Source of the DNA: Dryococelus australis
Lineage: Eukaryota > Arthropoda > Insecta > Phasmatodea > Phasmatidae
DNA length: 64,000 bases
NCBI GenBank assembly: GCA_029891345.1
Contig: CM056993.1
Coordinates: forward strand, 225,937,924 to 226,001,923
Direction of reading: 5' to 3'
A program made the position numbers and the translations under genes. This document shows, piece after piece, positions 1 to 11,307 of the stretch. Each line of letters opens with the position of its first letter. Within the stretch, counting starts at the first letter, position 1. The notes beneath the pieces are model-generated. The model did not search any database and had not been told where the DNA came from. It saw only the letters and a program-made list of their open reading frames with translations.

Positions 1-359
1 AACTACAAGTATCCTATTATGAAAACGAATTATCCCCTTGATTAAGTAGTGTAACAGTGAATACACATAGGCTACAAGTACATCTCACCATCGCCATCGT
101 CGTCGTCTTCATCTATGATGTGACCTTTCTGGAAGCAGAGACCACAATGACCGGTCCTGCCTCTTTGTGCACTATACAATACACTCTCTTCTGTTACCTC
201 AGCAAAGCCACATATACTTCCTCATGCACTCTTAATCCTCGGCACCTCCACCTGCCACACTTTCTCATGCTCTCTATCACTTGTCCTCCCCCCTCCGCCT
301 ATTCTCTATCACGCTGGTCATACTCCCTCATGTGCTCGCAGCTGCCTGGCTAAGCTCCA
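1..359. other. No recognisable feature
   Basis: Open frames of 60 to 98 codons occur here but none has a familiar motif or sensible codon pattern. The stretch leads into the repeat that starts near 360. Confidence 0.5.
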
Positions 360-1010
360 GCTGTGTCACCCCGCGCCGACCACCAAGCATACATCTAACA
401 GAGAGCAGACATCCTTTCCGGCCCTCATGCTCAGGGCATGACATAGGCATCCACCATGACTAGGACAATGGCAATGGGTCAAGTATACCCTATGACGACA
501 TATAAGAATAGGTGGCTGTAATTACCGAACTGTTTTAGTTATAGTTGCCATATTCATAACATAGACATCAACCATGATTAGAAGGGGCGCAGGGTCAAGT
601 CTGCCCTATGTCAACTTTGAAGCATATGTGGCTGTAATTTCCAAACCATATAACATAACCATGAATTGTAGGTGGGTGGGAGGTCACCCTGGTACCACCT
701 CCTACTCGTTGGCCTACTGGCTGCCATCATGGGCAGCCAGTACCATCATTTTACAAATGGCTCATGTCGGGCACTGCCCTCCCCACAACCAGCCGCCAAT
801 ATGTTAGACAGTGTGACTGCCAAGATTCGGCATTCAGATGTCATCTGTAAAAAATTGACAGAAGGATCGAGGTGTTACGTTTGACCCATGGCTATGTATA
901 AGCACAGTTATTCGCATTTATCGAACCTTTCGATATACAACTTCCAACAGTCACCCAAAAGGATGGAGCGATCTAGTACTTCCTAAGCATAAATATAAGC
1001 ACCATGGCTA
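360..1010 (-). repeat. Composite repeat, copy A: tandem tail and body (inverted)
   Basis: Read on the minus strand, this segment matches 21180-21740 with substitutions and small gaps. It carries about two units of the 120-bp tandem sequence (near 400-660), each with a 'cggtaattacag'-like core and a 'tgacata'-like motif. It then holds the non-tandem body with the shared 'ggctgc' and 'aacatattgg' blocks and a block at 955-1005 that ends in 'aagcacca'. Copy A is shorter than copy B and in the opposite orientation. No coding potential is evident. Confidence 0.75.
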
Positions 1011-1027
1011 GCGCCAAACAGTTCGGC

Positions 1028-1132
1028 GTTCATACATTGAGTAATAGCGATAGTTCACGATTAATGACCAGCTTCTGAAATACACTTATTGAAAAATATC
1101 GGGTGTCTACAACATTACGGAAATAATGCTCC
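1028..1132 (-). repeat. Diverged copy of the 102-bp module
   Basis: The minus strand reads 'tgggagcattatttcc' and later 'cagaagctgg' and 'actatcgctattactcaa', which aligns with the 102-bp module found twice at 19872 and 21061. In this copy the module joins a CA/TG dinucleotide run directly. Copy B has about 780 extra bases between those two parts. Confidence 0.7.
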
Positions 1133-1430
1133 CACACACACACACACACAGACATACACACAATTAGAGCGAGATAGTCATATGCATTACTCTGTGTGCA
1201 TTCTCCCGTCATACGCTTGAGTGAACAAAAGGAAATATACCTACCAACCTGTGCGTATTGCACAAGTAGATCATACACAGTATGCCATTCGACTAAATAT
1301 TCCATTTAATTCCATCACTAATACAAATTGTAAGGTTGGCCAAGCAGCCTAAGACATAGGATATAAACACTGGTTACAGCAAAAGGGAGCATGGGTTCAC
1401 ATCCCTGTAATTTACATTTTTTTCTCTGTA
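1133..1430 (+). repeat. tRNA-Leu-like head of the composite repeat, copy A
   Basis: A perfect pol III A box (tggccaagcag, 1337-1347) and a B box with one mismatch (ggttcacatcc, 1394-1404) lie in a tRNA-Leu-like context with a long variable arm. The anticodon stem-loop is too damaged for a working tRNA. The segment from 1133, including the CA run, is an inverted diverged copy of 19974-20280. Similarity stops right after 'tttttctct' at about 1430, where the 102-bp module begins in copy B. It is best read as a tRNA-derived SINE-like head. Confidence 0.65.
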
Positions 1431-1494
1431 CCCTAGTGGACTAAATTAGTGAAGTCATACTCTCGCTTCGACCTGCATTCATGTACCGAACATT

Positions 1495-1690
1495 TTGCAA
1501 TTACAGACAGTCATAATGTCTCCAACCAGCACACATGCAACGACCCCTTGCAATTACAGATAGTGATAACCTGTATCCAACCTGTACACATATACCAACA
1601 AAACTTTTGCTATTAAAGACAGACATACTCTGTCCGAAACTTCAGTGCATGTACTAAGCAGTTGAGATTACAAGCAGTCGACCCGAACCA
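1495..1690. repeat. Degenerate tandem repeat, about 4 units of 53-59 bp
   Basis: Units begin with 'ttgcaattacaga'-like sequence at 1495, 1548, 1607 and 1662, each followed by a 'gtatccaacctgtacaca'-like block. Units are strongly diverged. The surrounding bases from 1431 to 2074 hold no gene that I recognise. Confidence 0.5.
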
Positions 1691-2074
1691 TTAATATATG
1701 AACTTAAAGAAGTTTCCATCCAGTATTACATTTCTCAGCTGTTCCCCTATGATAACCTCGATGTTGTGTTTACCCCTAGAGATACGTCTCAAACCCAGGT
1801 CCTATAGGTAGCTGCTTGCTTTCCCCAGTTTCCCGCTAGAGTGTACAAAAGGAAAAACATACAAGAACATGATATGCAATTAAGAAAAAATGTATGCATG
1901 TTCATTCGAAATACTTCCAGCCAAAGTTTCGAAAATAAAACCTACACTGGGGATGCCACTCTAGCAGACCACTAACTCATAGCAGTAACTAAGAAAAATG
2001 TTACAAATTTATTGTTAATGTATTTATTTACATGCATAACCAAATCATACATACACATACATATATCCATTATA

Positions 2075-2593
2075 TCATTCAATAAAGCCTCTGGCTCTGA
2101 GTTCATCAATAATGGATGGCATCTCTCCAATTACAGAAATATAACCAACCATCTCTAAGGAAGCCATCAAGCGAAGTCTATCATTTAGGTTATTGGGATC
2201 TTCAGAACCACATGCATGCCTTCACTTGACAAATGTCGGCACTTCATCGTTATCAGCATAATATGCATCATCACCAGCGACATGTGTAAACTTTTGCTTT
2301 GCAGTTGTCGACACATCATCGTCATCAGTTGAATACACATCGGCATCACCAGCAGACTTGGAAGTCACAGATTCGTTGTCGGTGTCCTGGGTAGCATCTT
2401 CGGTTTTCACTTCACATGTGCGCGGTGAAGGTCTAATATATACAACTACTGATGATCTATCTGGTTCATGCTCTGCAACATTCATAGTTCCTTCTTCGCA
2501 CACATCGTGCTCTTCCACACTTCGCACACTGGTTTGGAACATCATGCAGGCCAGTGTAATGTTATGAGCTAACGAACGAAGATCTGGGTACAA
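2075..2593 (-). pseudogene. Coding-like acidic protein fragment with an in-frame stop
   Basis: A minus-strand frame of 123 codons runs from 2593 to a TGA at 2222-2224. The same frame then continues for another 48 codons to a stop at 2075-2077. The first part is rich in Asp, Glu, Ser and Thr, with clusters such as STDDDDVS and AGDDAYYADNDEV. The second part is more regular (NDRLRLMASLEMVGYISVIG) and looks like a small helical domain end. I do not recognise the family. Continuity across one stop codon suggests a broken exon and not a chance frame. It may belong with the fragments at 3729-4157 on the same strand, but I see no convincing splice pair linking them. Transposon gene or host pseudogene are both possible. 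Confidence 0.35.
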
Positions 2594-3728
2594 GGCGAAC
2601 CAGCAGGAAGGCTAGCCTTATCGTGTGGCTACACATGCTACCGCATGCCAGGCAAAGGTGTGTTACATTTACATGTACCAGTGAGTCTGTTGAGATTATC
2701 GTCTCTACCAAATGCAGCACCACACATATAACATGTTAGTATTCTGGAGGTTCGGTCCTTTTGTACAGTTGCTTCTCTCATTGAGACGAACATGACAGCT
2801 TGTGCTGGAGATCATTCCACAGAACAGCACTGTTTTTCAGCCATTGAGGCAGTTACATCTATAGAGGTATGCTCTACGATAGACATCATATCAGCTTGCA
2901 CCATCTTCATTCAAAACTAAATGGATGTTCATCCCACAGCAGCTTGATGGGTGTAAATAGGTACTTACACTCATTTCATCAGTAGGAATTAAGCATTGTA
3001 CCAGTCGAAGAAGCAAGTCCACCCAGCAGGCTGACCTCTCACTGTGGCTGACCCCTCACTGCAGCTGAACCCTCACAGCAGCTGATCACTCACCGGGTTA
3101 ACAACTTTGTATGTATAACTGTGGGTGTAGTATCCCCTCCTTTGTACTGGTAGAAGCTATGTCCCCATCTGGTCAGTAGAGGAGGGAATATCAGAATATG
3201 CACCCAATCACCTCTACAGTGTCAACCCGACACGAGTATCAGTTTGACAGCATTTGCCTTTAAATCGTCAACATTTGCATAAGTTATTAGGTTATGAACA
3301 TGCCAGAGAGGTCAGGGTTGCACGTTGCAAGATGAATTCTCAAGTCAATACATTGGGCAAACCGTCATGTACAAGTTTCGCATGTGAACACAGTACACTC
3401 TGGATTCTGATGACAACCGACCTCGTTCTGTCTGCAGCGGGTTAATTCAGAAAAGGTCGCCTTACAGTAGCAGCACAAATATATGGTCTGTTCCATAATC
3501 ATCGGCGAGCATGGTATCCACTGACAATGTTCACTCTTCATTGCCCGAACAGCAACTGTGCCAGCCAGCCTATTCGGAAATGTATTAAACCACTATGAAT
3601 ACTAACCTAACATGAGTATCAGCATAAGAGCAAGTGTTTGACTTATCTGGATCTTCACCTAGCATGTGGCTGTGCTTCAAGCCCTTGGCTCATTCCTCCA
3701 GTTGACAAGCACCTAATTGCGAAGTGGC
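2594..3728. other. No recognisable feature
   Basis: There are short direct echoes of 'ctgacctctcactg/ctgacccctcactgcagctg' near 3030-3095 but no gene. If 2075-2593 and 3729-4157 are parts of one gene, this would be its intron. Confidence 0.4.
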
Positions 3729-4157
3729 CTAAACGAATTCGTTCTCAACTGTACATGATATATCGTATGTAACGTCCAACTGGAACCTTTCCCCATGTAC
3801 TCTTATTTCTCGATGCAAATCTTCTGTATACCTGTCTCTACACTGGCCACAATGTCGAGTGTGTTATACAGAGGCACATTCATTGTCTTGAAGGCTTTCC
3901 GACTAAATTCATCGTAATGTGGTTCCGATTTGGCATATATTCCCAGTATATATTATAATTTACCGCACCATTTTTTCGACATCATCTGCAAGTTGATCTA
4001 TTATACTCTGCTTCATTTGCTTAAGGTATGTACAAATACCTTTTGACATGACGGATGCGACGTACATCTTCATTAGACCACAGACAGCATATTCCTTCAG
4101 GATGAACCTATTCTCATTGGGTGAGCTTGTAGCTGGTATGACGTAGTAGCTTTCTTT
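3729..4157 (-). pseudogene. Frameshifted fragments of an unrecognised protein
   Basis: Three adjoining minus-strand frames look coding. They are 4157-3960 (66 codons, with NRFILKEYAVCGLMKMYVAS), 3951-3803 (with PHYDEFSRKAFKTMNVPLYN) and 3815-3729 in another frame. They abut with small gaps, as expected of one reading frame broken by a stop and a frameshift. Composition is that of an ordinary soluble, mostly helical protein with no obvious catalytic motif. A pyrimidine tract and AG lie just upstream of the first fragment (near 4174-4180 on the plus strand), which could be an acceptor. I cannot name the family. The next coding-like sequence on this strand is 2075-2593. Confidence 0.35.
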
Positions 4158-4470
4158 TCATATGTACAATTAGGGTGCTGAAAACCATAGTTAAGTCAAA
4201 TAATGTAGGTTTTCCAGAAATGAATTTTTTGCGTTTGTGAGCACAGAAATATTACAAAACATTTTGGAGCAAATCCAAAGGCATGTGGAGATTCAGTAAA
4301 ATGTAAAATTTAATATTATATGTGATATACTATAAATGTGAATAAATACAATTATTTAAAAGCCATATATGGGTAATTATTACAAAATAAGCGGGCTACA
4401 TAGTAACTTACTATTAATTTTAAAATCACATTATGTTGTACATTGCTTAGCACAATGGTGTAATTTTGGT

Positions 4471-4566
4471 CTTAGTCCCCTTCTGAATCTTCATCCACCA
4501 GCAAACAACAATCTTATTGTTCTTTGGAGCTTCTGATTACTGTAATGGAAGCATGGTGGAGTTTAT
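4471..4566 (-). repeat. Second, diverged copy of the terminal exon end of the 4780-6925 gene
   Basis: The sequence starting 'cttagtccccttctgaatcttc' parallels 4779-4872, which encodes the C-terminus of the neighbouring relic. It shares 'ttctttggagcttctga' and 'gaagcatg' at the same spacing. The direct repeat spans about 95 bases with a 308-base offset, so it is a local duplication of the gene's 3' end. Confidence 0.65.
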
Positions 4567-4779
4567 CATAACCTAAAAAAATCACATATTTTTCCATTAA
4601 CCAAAAACATGTTAAAATTGAGTAAAGCATTAAATGTATGAAAGTAATAGTTTTATACAATTAACATGTGACACTCGTTACAGCAATATAGTAGTAATTA
4701 CCCAGACAGGTAACAAACCATGAACCTTAAAAATACAGTAGGCCTAACTGGAACTTAGAATTTTTTTGTATTTTTACTC

Positions 4780-6925
4780 TTAGTCTCCTTCAGAATCTTC
4801 TGGGAGTGGACCACAATCTTGTACTTCTTTGGAGCTTCTGATGGTTTTAAAGAAAGCATGATGGACAGGGGGAATGTACTTAAGTTGGTAAAGCATATCA
4901 CTTTTCTTCAGATATTTAAATACCCATGCACCACCATTAAGTTTTTCCTGCATGATGTTCCCCAAACTTGTAGGTCGTCCCTACTTGGTAAAGTGAACAC
5001 TCAGCTCGCTGGAGGGGATGAAATCACTTAACGGGTACTTAAACAGGATCGAGAATGGCTTGTCTTTTTGGTAACGAAGCCAGTGAATATTCATTCAATT
5101 CTCATCATGATTATCTACATCTTTCTTACATTTTTTGGTTGCCTTCTCTAGGGCATCAGTCTTCACAAACTTGTCTGCAAGCATTCTCACCACAACAAAT
5201 CTGTTGTGTCACCTGGCAGTTTCTATCACCTTTACCAATCATCTGGAACATAGATAATCTTATTCCGAGAAGCTTGTTCGATGAGACCAAAATCTGAATC
5301 GTTTTGGAGATACGAGTGTCCGGATACCATGAACTTGTGGTCTATAACATCCACAGCCGTTTCTTGAGTTAGGTTCAACAATGATAATGCCACTTTGATG
5401 TTGTGGTTTTGGCCAGTTCATGTATTACTATAGATAATGACTTGTTTCTTAGGGTGCTGCTTAATATGCATCGTATTACAAGATGCAATTTCCTGTGACC
5501 CTCTTGACGCAGTCGTCTCATCACAAACATACATGACGCCTATATTGTTTGCAACATCATTAATGACCTAATTATAGCAGTACATGTTTCGTCTGTAATA
5601 TGCCTCTGAAAATGTCAGTTTTGGGAATGGTAGAGCTTTTCGAAAGCCTACAGTTAAAACATAATGTTATTAATTTTTCTTAGCGTGTTCCCCATCTACT
5701 TTTAGATTAGCCCTGGCCTTTTGCCAAATGAACACTTTATTTACATTAAAAAAGCTTTCTTTGTTCTAAATTGTCTTCAACGTCTATTAATTGTTTGTAT
5801 CTATCACATACCTTGCAGGTGTCCTTGCGTTGGACATGAAGATGTAAACTGAATTTATTGTTAAACACTGTCCTGTAAAAATATTCTTTCACGGGTGTGA
5901 ATTTTTCGTTGCACCATTCCTTATACATTGTGTACATTTGCGAAATATTTAATTCAGGACTAAGGTATTTCCTGTTGGGATTGTCTTTCTGGGTGGTAGT
6001 GGCTCTGAAAGGCAGGGAAAAAATTAATGTGGTCATGTAATGACTGTTTTTGTCCAGGTGTTACTTTTCGTGCTGCTACATGTTTCTCCTGTAGATCTTC
6101 AGCTGGCACCTTCCGCACCTCACTTTTTCTAATGCCCTAGTAATTATTCCATCACTAACCTGAAATTTATCAAGAGAATATTTTTTACATACACAAACTG
6201 TGATACCTTCCTTCTGAATACTAAATGTGTTGGTGCATTGTTTGCTTTCTTTGGTCCCATCCCGAGGTCACCGTTGTTTGATAGGTATGTGATGAACAAG
6301 ACCACAAAAATATGCATTTTGTTTACCAAAGTCACACATATTGTGAAAACTGTCGAACTGTTTGTGTCTCGCGTCTTCTGTGATTAATTCCATGCATATT
6401 TTGAACATCCACAGTCTTTGTTTCGGAATATTTTCGTATCTACTGTTTTACCCTTTGCATTAACATAGCATTTACCTGAAGCACGCAGTTTCTTCGCTGT
6501 TGCTCTTTTGGAAGCATTCCTCTGTCGTTTTCGAGGCTTTAATGTGTTATTCTTACATGCAGCATCTTCAGTTTTCCCATCAGTCTTATTAGCCTTTTTC
6601 CTATTATTGCCATTCTCCAAATGTACATCTGAAACAAACAGTATTTGTTACCAACTCATCCTTTGCATTAATAATTAATGTTAACTACTACATTAACAAC
6701 ATAGTACATAGAAACATTACTGACCAATCCATCCTGTCATACTACAAAACCTCACATTGCATAAGATGTAGGTTAAGGGATTTTAAACAAACACAATTAT
6801 TTAAAATTATTATAATAAATGAGCTCACCTGATGAATCACTGTCATTGTCCATAGGATGAAAGTCTGGATCAACATCACTATCGTCACTGTTTAATAAGT
6901 TATCCAACAATTCGCAACCACTCAT
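4780..6925 (-). pseudogene. Relic of a cysteine-rich transposase-like family (DUF7869-type, from memory)
   Basis: Exon 1 is 6925-6829: an ATG, then an acidic 32-codon start (MSGCELLDNLLNSDD), ending at a clean donor (cag|gtgagc). The acceptor (tttcag) at 6629-6634 opens exon 2 at 6628. Joining them keeps the frame into a basic region (KPRKRQRNASKRATAKKLRA) and a GKCYVNAKGKTVDTKIFRNKDCGC motif region. Downstream, in shifted frames, come KQFDSFHNMCDFGKQNAY, KDTCKVCDRY, VMYVCDETTASRGSQEI, a TGQNHN motif, DSDFGLIEQ and a C-terminus at 4965-4780 (KYIPPVHHAFF). That order matches a family of unknown function, widespread in insects and hydroids, that I recall being listed as DUF7869. At least three frameshifts and several stops break it. 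It may be a domesticated or transposon-derived gene; enzymatic activity is not established. Confidence 0.65.
6829..6925 (-). other. First exon of the 4780-6925 relic with intact splice donor
   Basis: This is the only part of the relic with no visible damage. It has 97 coding bases in phase 1 with the next exon, and the intron is 200 bases (6629-6828) with GT and AG ends. A preserved intron argues against a retrocopy. Confidence 0.55.
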
Positions 6926-7217
6926 TGTTTACGAACACAAGCACCCACATTAGCAATCGCAAACAAAACAATGACGATGTACTATTTAGGTGCAAAGTGG
7001 TGTAAATCAGACTTACACAACAATGATTCCAAACAGATAGCCCTGTTTGCTTGTACATAAAAATTAGTGGTGCTACCTCTTGAAAACCATTTCAACTATG
7101 ACTTACTTCACTATGTATCCAAAGAAAATTCGATTTTTTGAGAGTGATTCTGTGAATAAGGCCAATCCTCAACTCTTTCGGCTTACACCACTATGTTTCT
7201 CAGCACTTCAATTATTC
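6926..7217. other. Flank between gene relic and LTR element
   Basis: I see no feature here apart from the ATAT at its right edge, which is the target duplication of the LTR element. Confidence 0.5.
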
Positions 7218-7221
7218 ATAT
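7218..7221. repeat. Target-site duplication ATAT (3' side of LTR element)
   Basis: The four bases abutting the 3' LTR equal those abutting the 5' LTR at 17041-17044. Errantivirus-type elements such as 17.6 and 297 are known to make 4-bp duplications of alternating purine and pyrimidine. Confidence 0.6.
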
Positions 7222-7862
7222 TGTTGTGGCCTGTTCTGGGGGGATCAAGTGGTGCATTAACTAGGGAGATGGGGGTAGTTATGTAGAAAGCACTAGATAT
7301 ACAAAATATTACTTTTATTTAACATTAACAATACTCAATCAAATACTCATCAAACAAGTGTCTAGAGAATCAATTAAAAATCAACATATATTCAGCAAAG
7401 GGAATCAGGATTTCTTCAATAACTCTTCAAGAGGCGCTGATACCTTTAATCAATACAATAAGTCTTAAGCTAAAAAGGCGGTACTCTGCTCAGATGGAGC
7501 TTAAATGCCTTCGCAAGTCCCGAGCCCTAACATGCCTTCAGTCGCCCTACCAAGGCATATATTAACCCTCTCGCTGGCGGTGTCTCGCTGAAGTTCTCTC
7601 AACGGCGGCCTCGTTAGGTGATGATCTCGGACCACGGGAGGTGCCCCACTCGTCTGGCAGGATTCGGGCAGGGCCTCCGGCGACGGCTGGCAAGATGGCG
7701 AGCCCAGAGCTGTCATTACTCCGAGCTTATGTACTCCCTTCCTGACCTCGAACTCAATACCCCGGAATTGGTTTGCTACAACGACGACTTGGCTGCCCGA
7801 GGTTGCTCTCCGTTGCCTCAGCTTGCAGCTTCGCAACCCTTGTAGGTGCCAGCTGCAGCAAG
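7222..7862 (-). repeat. 3' LTR
   Basis: It aligns along its length with 16405-17040. Its plus-strand start is tgttgtggcc and its inner end abuts the purine tract. The position matching the 5' LTR TATA box reads 'tacataag' on the minus strand, so the promoter is decayed. A minus-strand AATAAA (7314-7319) is a plausible polyadenylation signal. A minus-strand frame of 111 codons exists in both LTRs but is a GC-rich chance frame. Confidence 0.85.
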
Positions 7863-7880
7863 CCCCCCCCCCCCCTCTTA
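7863..7880 (-). promoter_or_regulatory. Polypurine tract for plus-strand priming
   Basis: On the minus strand this reads taaga followed by 13 G, immediately upstream of the 3' LTR. That is the position and composition of a retroelement polypurine tract. The G run may have grown by slippage. Confidence 0.65.
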
Positions 7881-9642
7881 GGAGCGTCCAGGTGCCCTCG
7901 CTTGGAAACTGGGGTTGAACGGTGCGGGGGATCGGCTGGGTCAGGTTAGGCGGCCCGCACAGGAAGGCGACGAGGAGGTTGAGTGCCAGCCGGGCCTGGT
8001 GATAGCAGAGGAGCCCACCGGAAAGAGCTTCTCTTCTTAGCAGCTATAGGAAAAGTGTGACGACTGAATAACGGTGACTCCCTAAGGCGATGTCGGGCAC
8101 GAAGGGTCGGGCATGCTTTACAGGAATGGCTGCCTTATAAGGATGGCAAAGCTAAACCATTTTCGTGTTTCTGATTTACAATTATTACGTACATTAAAAT
8201 ATGTTATAGTTATTTTCATACTCGGAGGTTAGTCTGTACTTCTGGTTACTAAAGTACATGGAATTTTACACTCGGTATAGCAATGTATCTAGTCATACTA
8301 CACTATATTTGTCCGAAGACTGATTTCATCTCTGTATACTTACTCATTCTAGTGCTAGCGCAAATATTATTTACATGTTATATTGTCAGTCATAAATAAT
8401 TCGTCATTCTCATGACATTACATAGTCATGTATCAAATTATTACATTAAAAGGCTTTTGCTACTAAATATCGGAAGTATGAATTCCTTATTTTATGAAAA
8501 CAAAGTAATGTTAATATTGTTCGTGCCAGCACCTAAATTAGCTAAATGCTGCTATTGGTTCATGTTGATACTGTAGAATTGATAAGGAAGTGCTCAACTC
8601 CATTACTATAGTTGAACCCCTCAAAAAGAAGTTGAAAGTAATTAAAAATCCCGGCATCGAACATTTAAGGGTGGGAACGAAGGTTGTGCGCGCTGAAGAA
8701 ACTCAACAGTCTGCAATAGCACTGTGCGATTTGACAGTCTTTTTTAAACTTAATAACTCGTCAACATTTAGTTTCATATAACATATAACATTATATTTTT
8801 TTGCGACTTGGCATCGTAAAAGTGATATTTTACGATGTAATGTTGGTAGATATACTGTACAATTATTCTATTTGAAATAAACTGTTAAACTATATGACAG
8901 ACTTATGAAAAATAACATGTTATGTAATTATATTAAAGCTTATAAAAGAACATACAGTGTCTTAAGGTATGCATATATTGTTGTGGGATCCCAATACTTA
9001 ACTATGGCATGAACGCCGCGCGGCATGGAAGTGCTCTCTAGAGCTGTTCAAATCTGCTGCAGTAGCTTTGTGCACATCAGCTGCTACACTCTGTAGGCGA
9101 CTTCTGCATTACCCTGCCTGCAGTTGCACCCATGGCCTCTGTGCTTATAATTTACGCACCTAGTACGCACTATAACTTTGTACGTGCCCTGCTTGCGCTG
9201 CGTGGGAGAATTGTCTGTGATTCCCAATATATATGAAAGCTCATATTTCGCTAGTATTATAGCAAAACTTATATCGCAGTACGTGTTACGAAGTATTTTA
9301 AATTCTCTGCGTGTGCCATGCTTCCTTTACTTTTACCTATTATTCAAAATTTAATAGCAATCAGCTTAAGTTCGGACGATGTATGTAGACTACTGTAAAG
9401 TATGTTTCTCCCAACTACCGTGCAGTACTGTTACATTGTTAAATAAATTCTCTATTTTATCAATATCGAACTTTGAGAGCACAGTTTTGTTACAGGACAG
9501 CATGCCCTTCTTTTGAAGTACGTCAGCTTACGGATGTGCCGCCTGCGCGGTGCGGTTCATTAACACAGCTATTTTAATTATCTTATAGTATATTGCTGCA
9601 AGCGCTAAAATTATGACAGTAATTGTGGAGGAACTGAAGTAG
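7881..9642 (-). other. Unexplained 1.75-kb segment between env remnant and purine tract
   Basis: It is a GC-rich part (7881-8130) followed by an AT-rich part (8140-8990) and a mixed part (9000-9640). I find no reading frame or motif. It is long for a 3' untranslated region of this class, so it may hold a nested insertion, a decayed extra gene or a very degraded env end. 'ccttataagg' at 8131-8142 is TATA-like but isolated. Confidence 0.4.
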
Positions 9643-11160
9643 TTATAGTGTTCCTGCGTTAACATGGAGAACACGTGTGTTTGACGGAAAGACGACGTTC
9701 TTTCTGTGTACTGTGTACTCTATGTTAGGCATTTCTGAGTGCATGATTTTCCATTCACTATAAATAGTGGTATTAACTGAATAGAATGAAATCCTGTCAC
9801 TAGTTTTGAGTTTCTGCTCTTCAAATTCGTTATTATGGAGCCATTGCACAGCATGATAGTATGCGAAATAGTTAGTTTGGGGATTTTTATGTCACAAATA
9901 TTTCTTGCCTTAATGATAGTGACTTGGTTGAAAGTGATTTCGCATCCACACAGTATTTGAATTTCTATAGTTCCTACCTTGGGGTTGTGAATTATTTTAC
10001 TTAAAGTTTTATTGCAGGACCTTGTTACTAATTCACCTGGAGCGTTAGTTACTACATAATGGCGGGGTTCAATAGCCTGAATAGACAATGGATTATCAGG
10101 CTGGCATTGAAATTTGCAATATTTAAATGAGATTTGTTTATCATTAAGGTAGATTGCGGTCTTTAAGCAATTGGTTTGTTGAGTATCGACTAGTTGCTTG
10201 GAAAGAAAATATATGCCTTTGGCTTGTTCAGGCGTATCGTAAAGTTCTCTTATCTCTTTTGTTTTGATATCAATGGCGACTATGTTCGTTGGCATTCCTA
10301 AAATGCACGTTTCATTGTATGGGACTGTTGTGGCTCTAAAGAACTGCCACGAACTCTAAATGTTTAGTAAGGGAATTTGTATCTTTATCATCATTTGCGA
10401 TGGTGAAAGCATCCATTCAATTAGGGGTCATGTATAATATTTCAAGATATCTTTGATAAGGATGCTTAATTCTAACCCTAGTCCATATACTTGCTCTTGT
10501 AATTGAAAAAAAGATATTTCCATAATACTTCTTTTGTTACTGTTTGTAAGGATAAAATTTCCTACTGGCATTGCTGGATGTACGTATTAATTCTAAGCTC
10601 ATTAACAATATTGTTTACAATTTCTAGCACCATACTCGTTGACAATTGTGATTAAATGAGGGAGGATTCTATTTCCCTATTCTGATTATTTATTTGACGT
10701 GACATTACGCATATGTTATTGCTAAGTGAATTTAATTTGTTTTCTACCTTACTTTTTATTTGCGTCATGCTGGGAATCGTTATATTGAGATTGTTATTTG
10801 ATGTGATGACATTATTTTTTAATTAATTTATTTCCATTGCAAGGGATTCTTCATTAGTAAGGAGGGATTTCAAGTGACGGGTTGTGAGAATGTCGCAACA
10901 GCACGTGGCAACATCTCCGAGGAAGGTAATATCAAATTTAATTTTATTAGACACAGTAACCTCAGACACAAATTCTTGTACGACATTTTGTGATGTATCA
11001 TTAAAGAATTTGCACAATTGGTCTGCATTCTTGCTGTGTTGTTATTTGTGGCACAGGCCTGATGGTATCACACGTCGATGTTGCTGGGCGCAGCCAGTTG
11101 GTGTGGCAGTAGGGTGTATACAAGGAAATAGTTTCTTCATAATAGATGTCTGGTGAGAGC
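9643..11160 (-). pseudogene. env: Envelope-like glycoprotein remnant
   Basis: Minus-strand open pieces at 11017-10823, 10295-9720 and 9849-9643 lie 3' of integrase, where errantiviruses carry env. The first piece has a glycine-containing hydrophobic stretch followed by a helical region, as in the fusion-peptide area of baculovirus F/gypsy-type envelopes. The second, 191 codons, is rich in Cys, Asn and Thr (for example CKFQCQPDNP and CGCEITFN), fitting a disulfide-bonded ectodomain. Stops and frameshifts separate the pieces, and no single frame spans the gene. Total length is compatible with the usual 450 to 550 residues. The assignment rests on position and composition more than on a diagnostic motif. 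Confidence 0.5.
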
Positions 11161-11307
11161 TGTTGAAAATTGAAAATAGACCCCGCTGTAGGTCTTGAAA
11201 AAGTGTACTCCAGTGGATGTCGATGCTGTGTAGAGTGTTAGCAGAAGCACTCCCACTCCCGTTGTCCCCATATCAGTGGCAACTGACCTGTAACATATAT
11301 GTTGTAA

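Noticed and set aside
1337..1420. Functional tRNA-Leu gene
   Set aside because: The A and B boxes are good but the stems do not pair fully, and the same sequence recurs as part of a dispersed repeat at 19983-20075.
7501..7836. 111-codon minus-strand ORF, repeated at 16678-17016, as a conserved gene
   Set aside because: It lies inside the two LTRs. Its presence twice follows from LTR duplication, and the TATA box falls within it.
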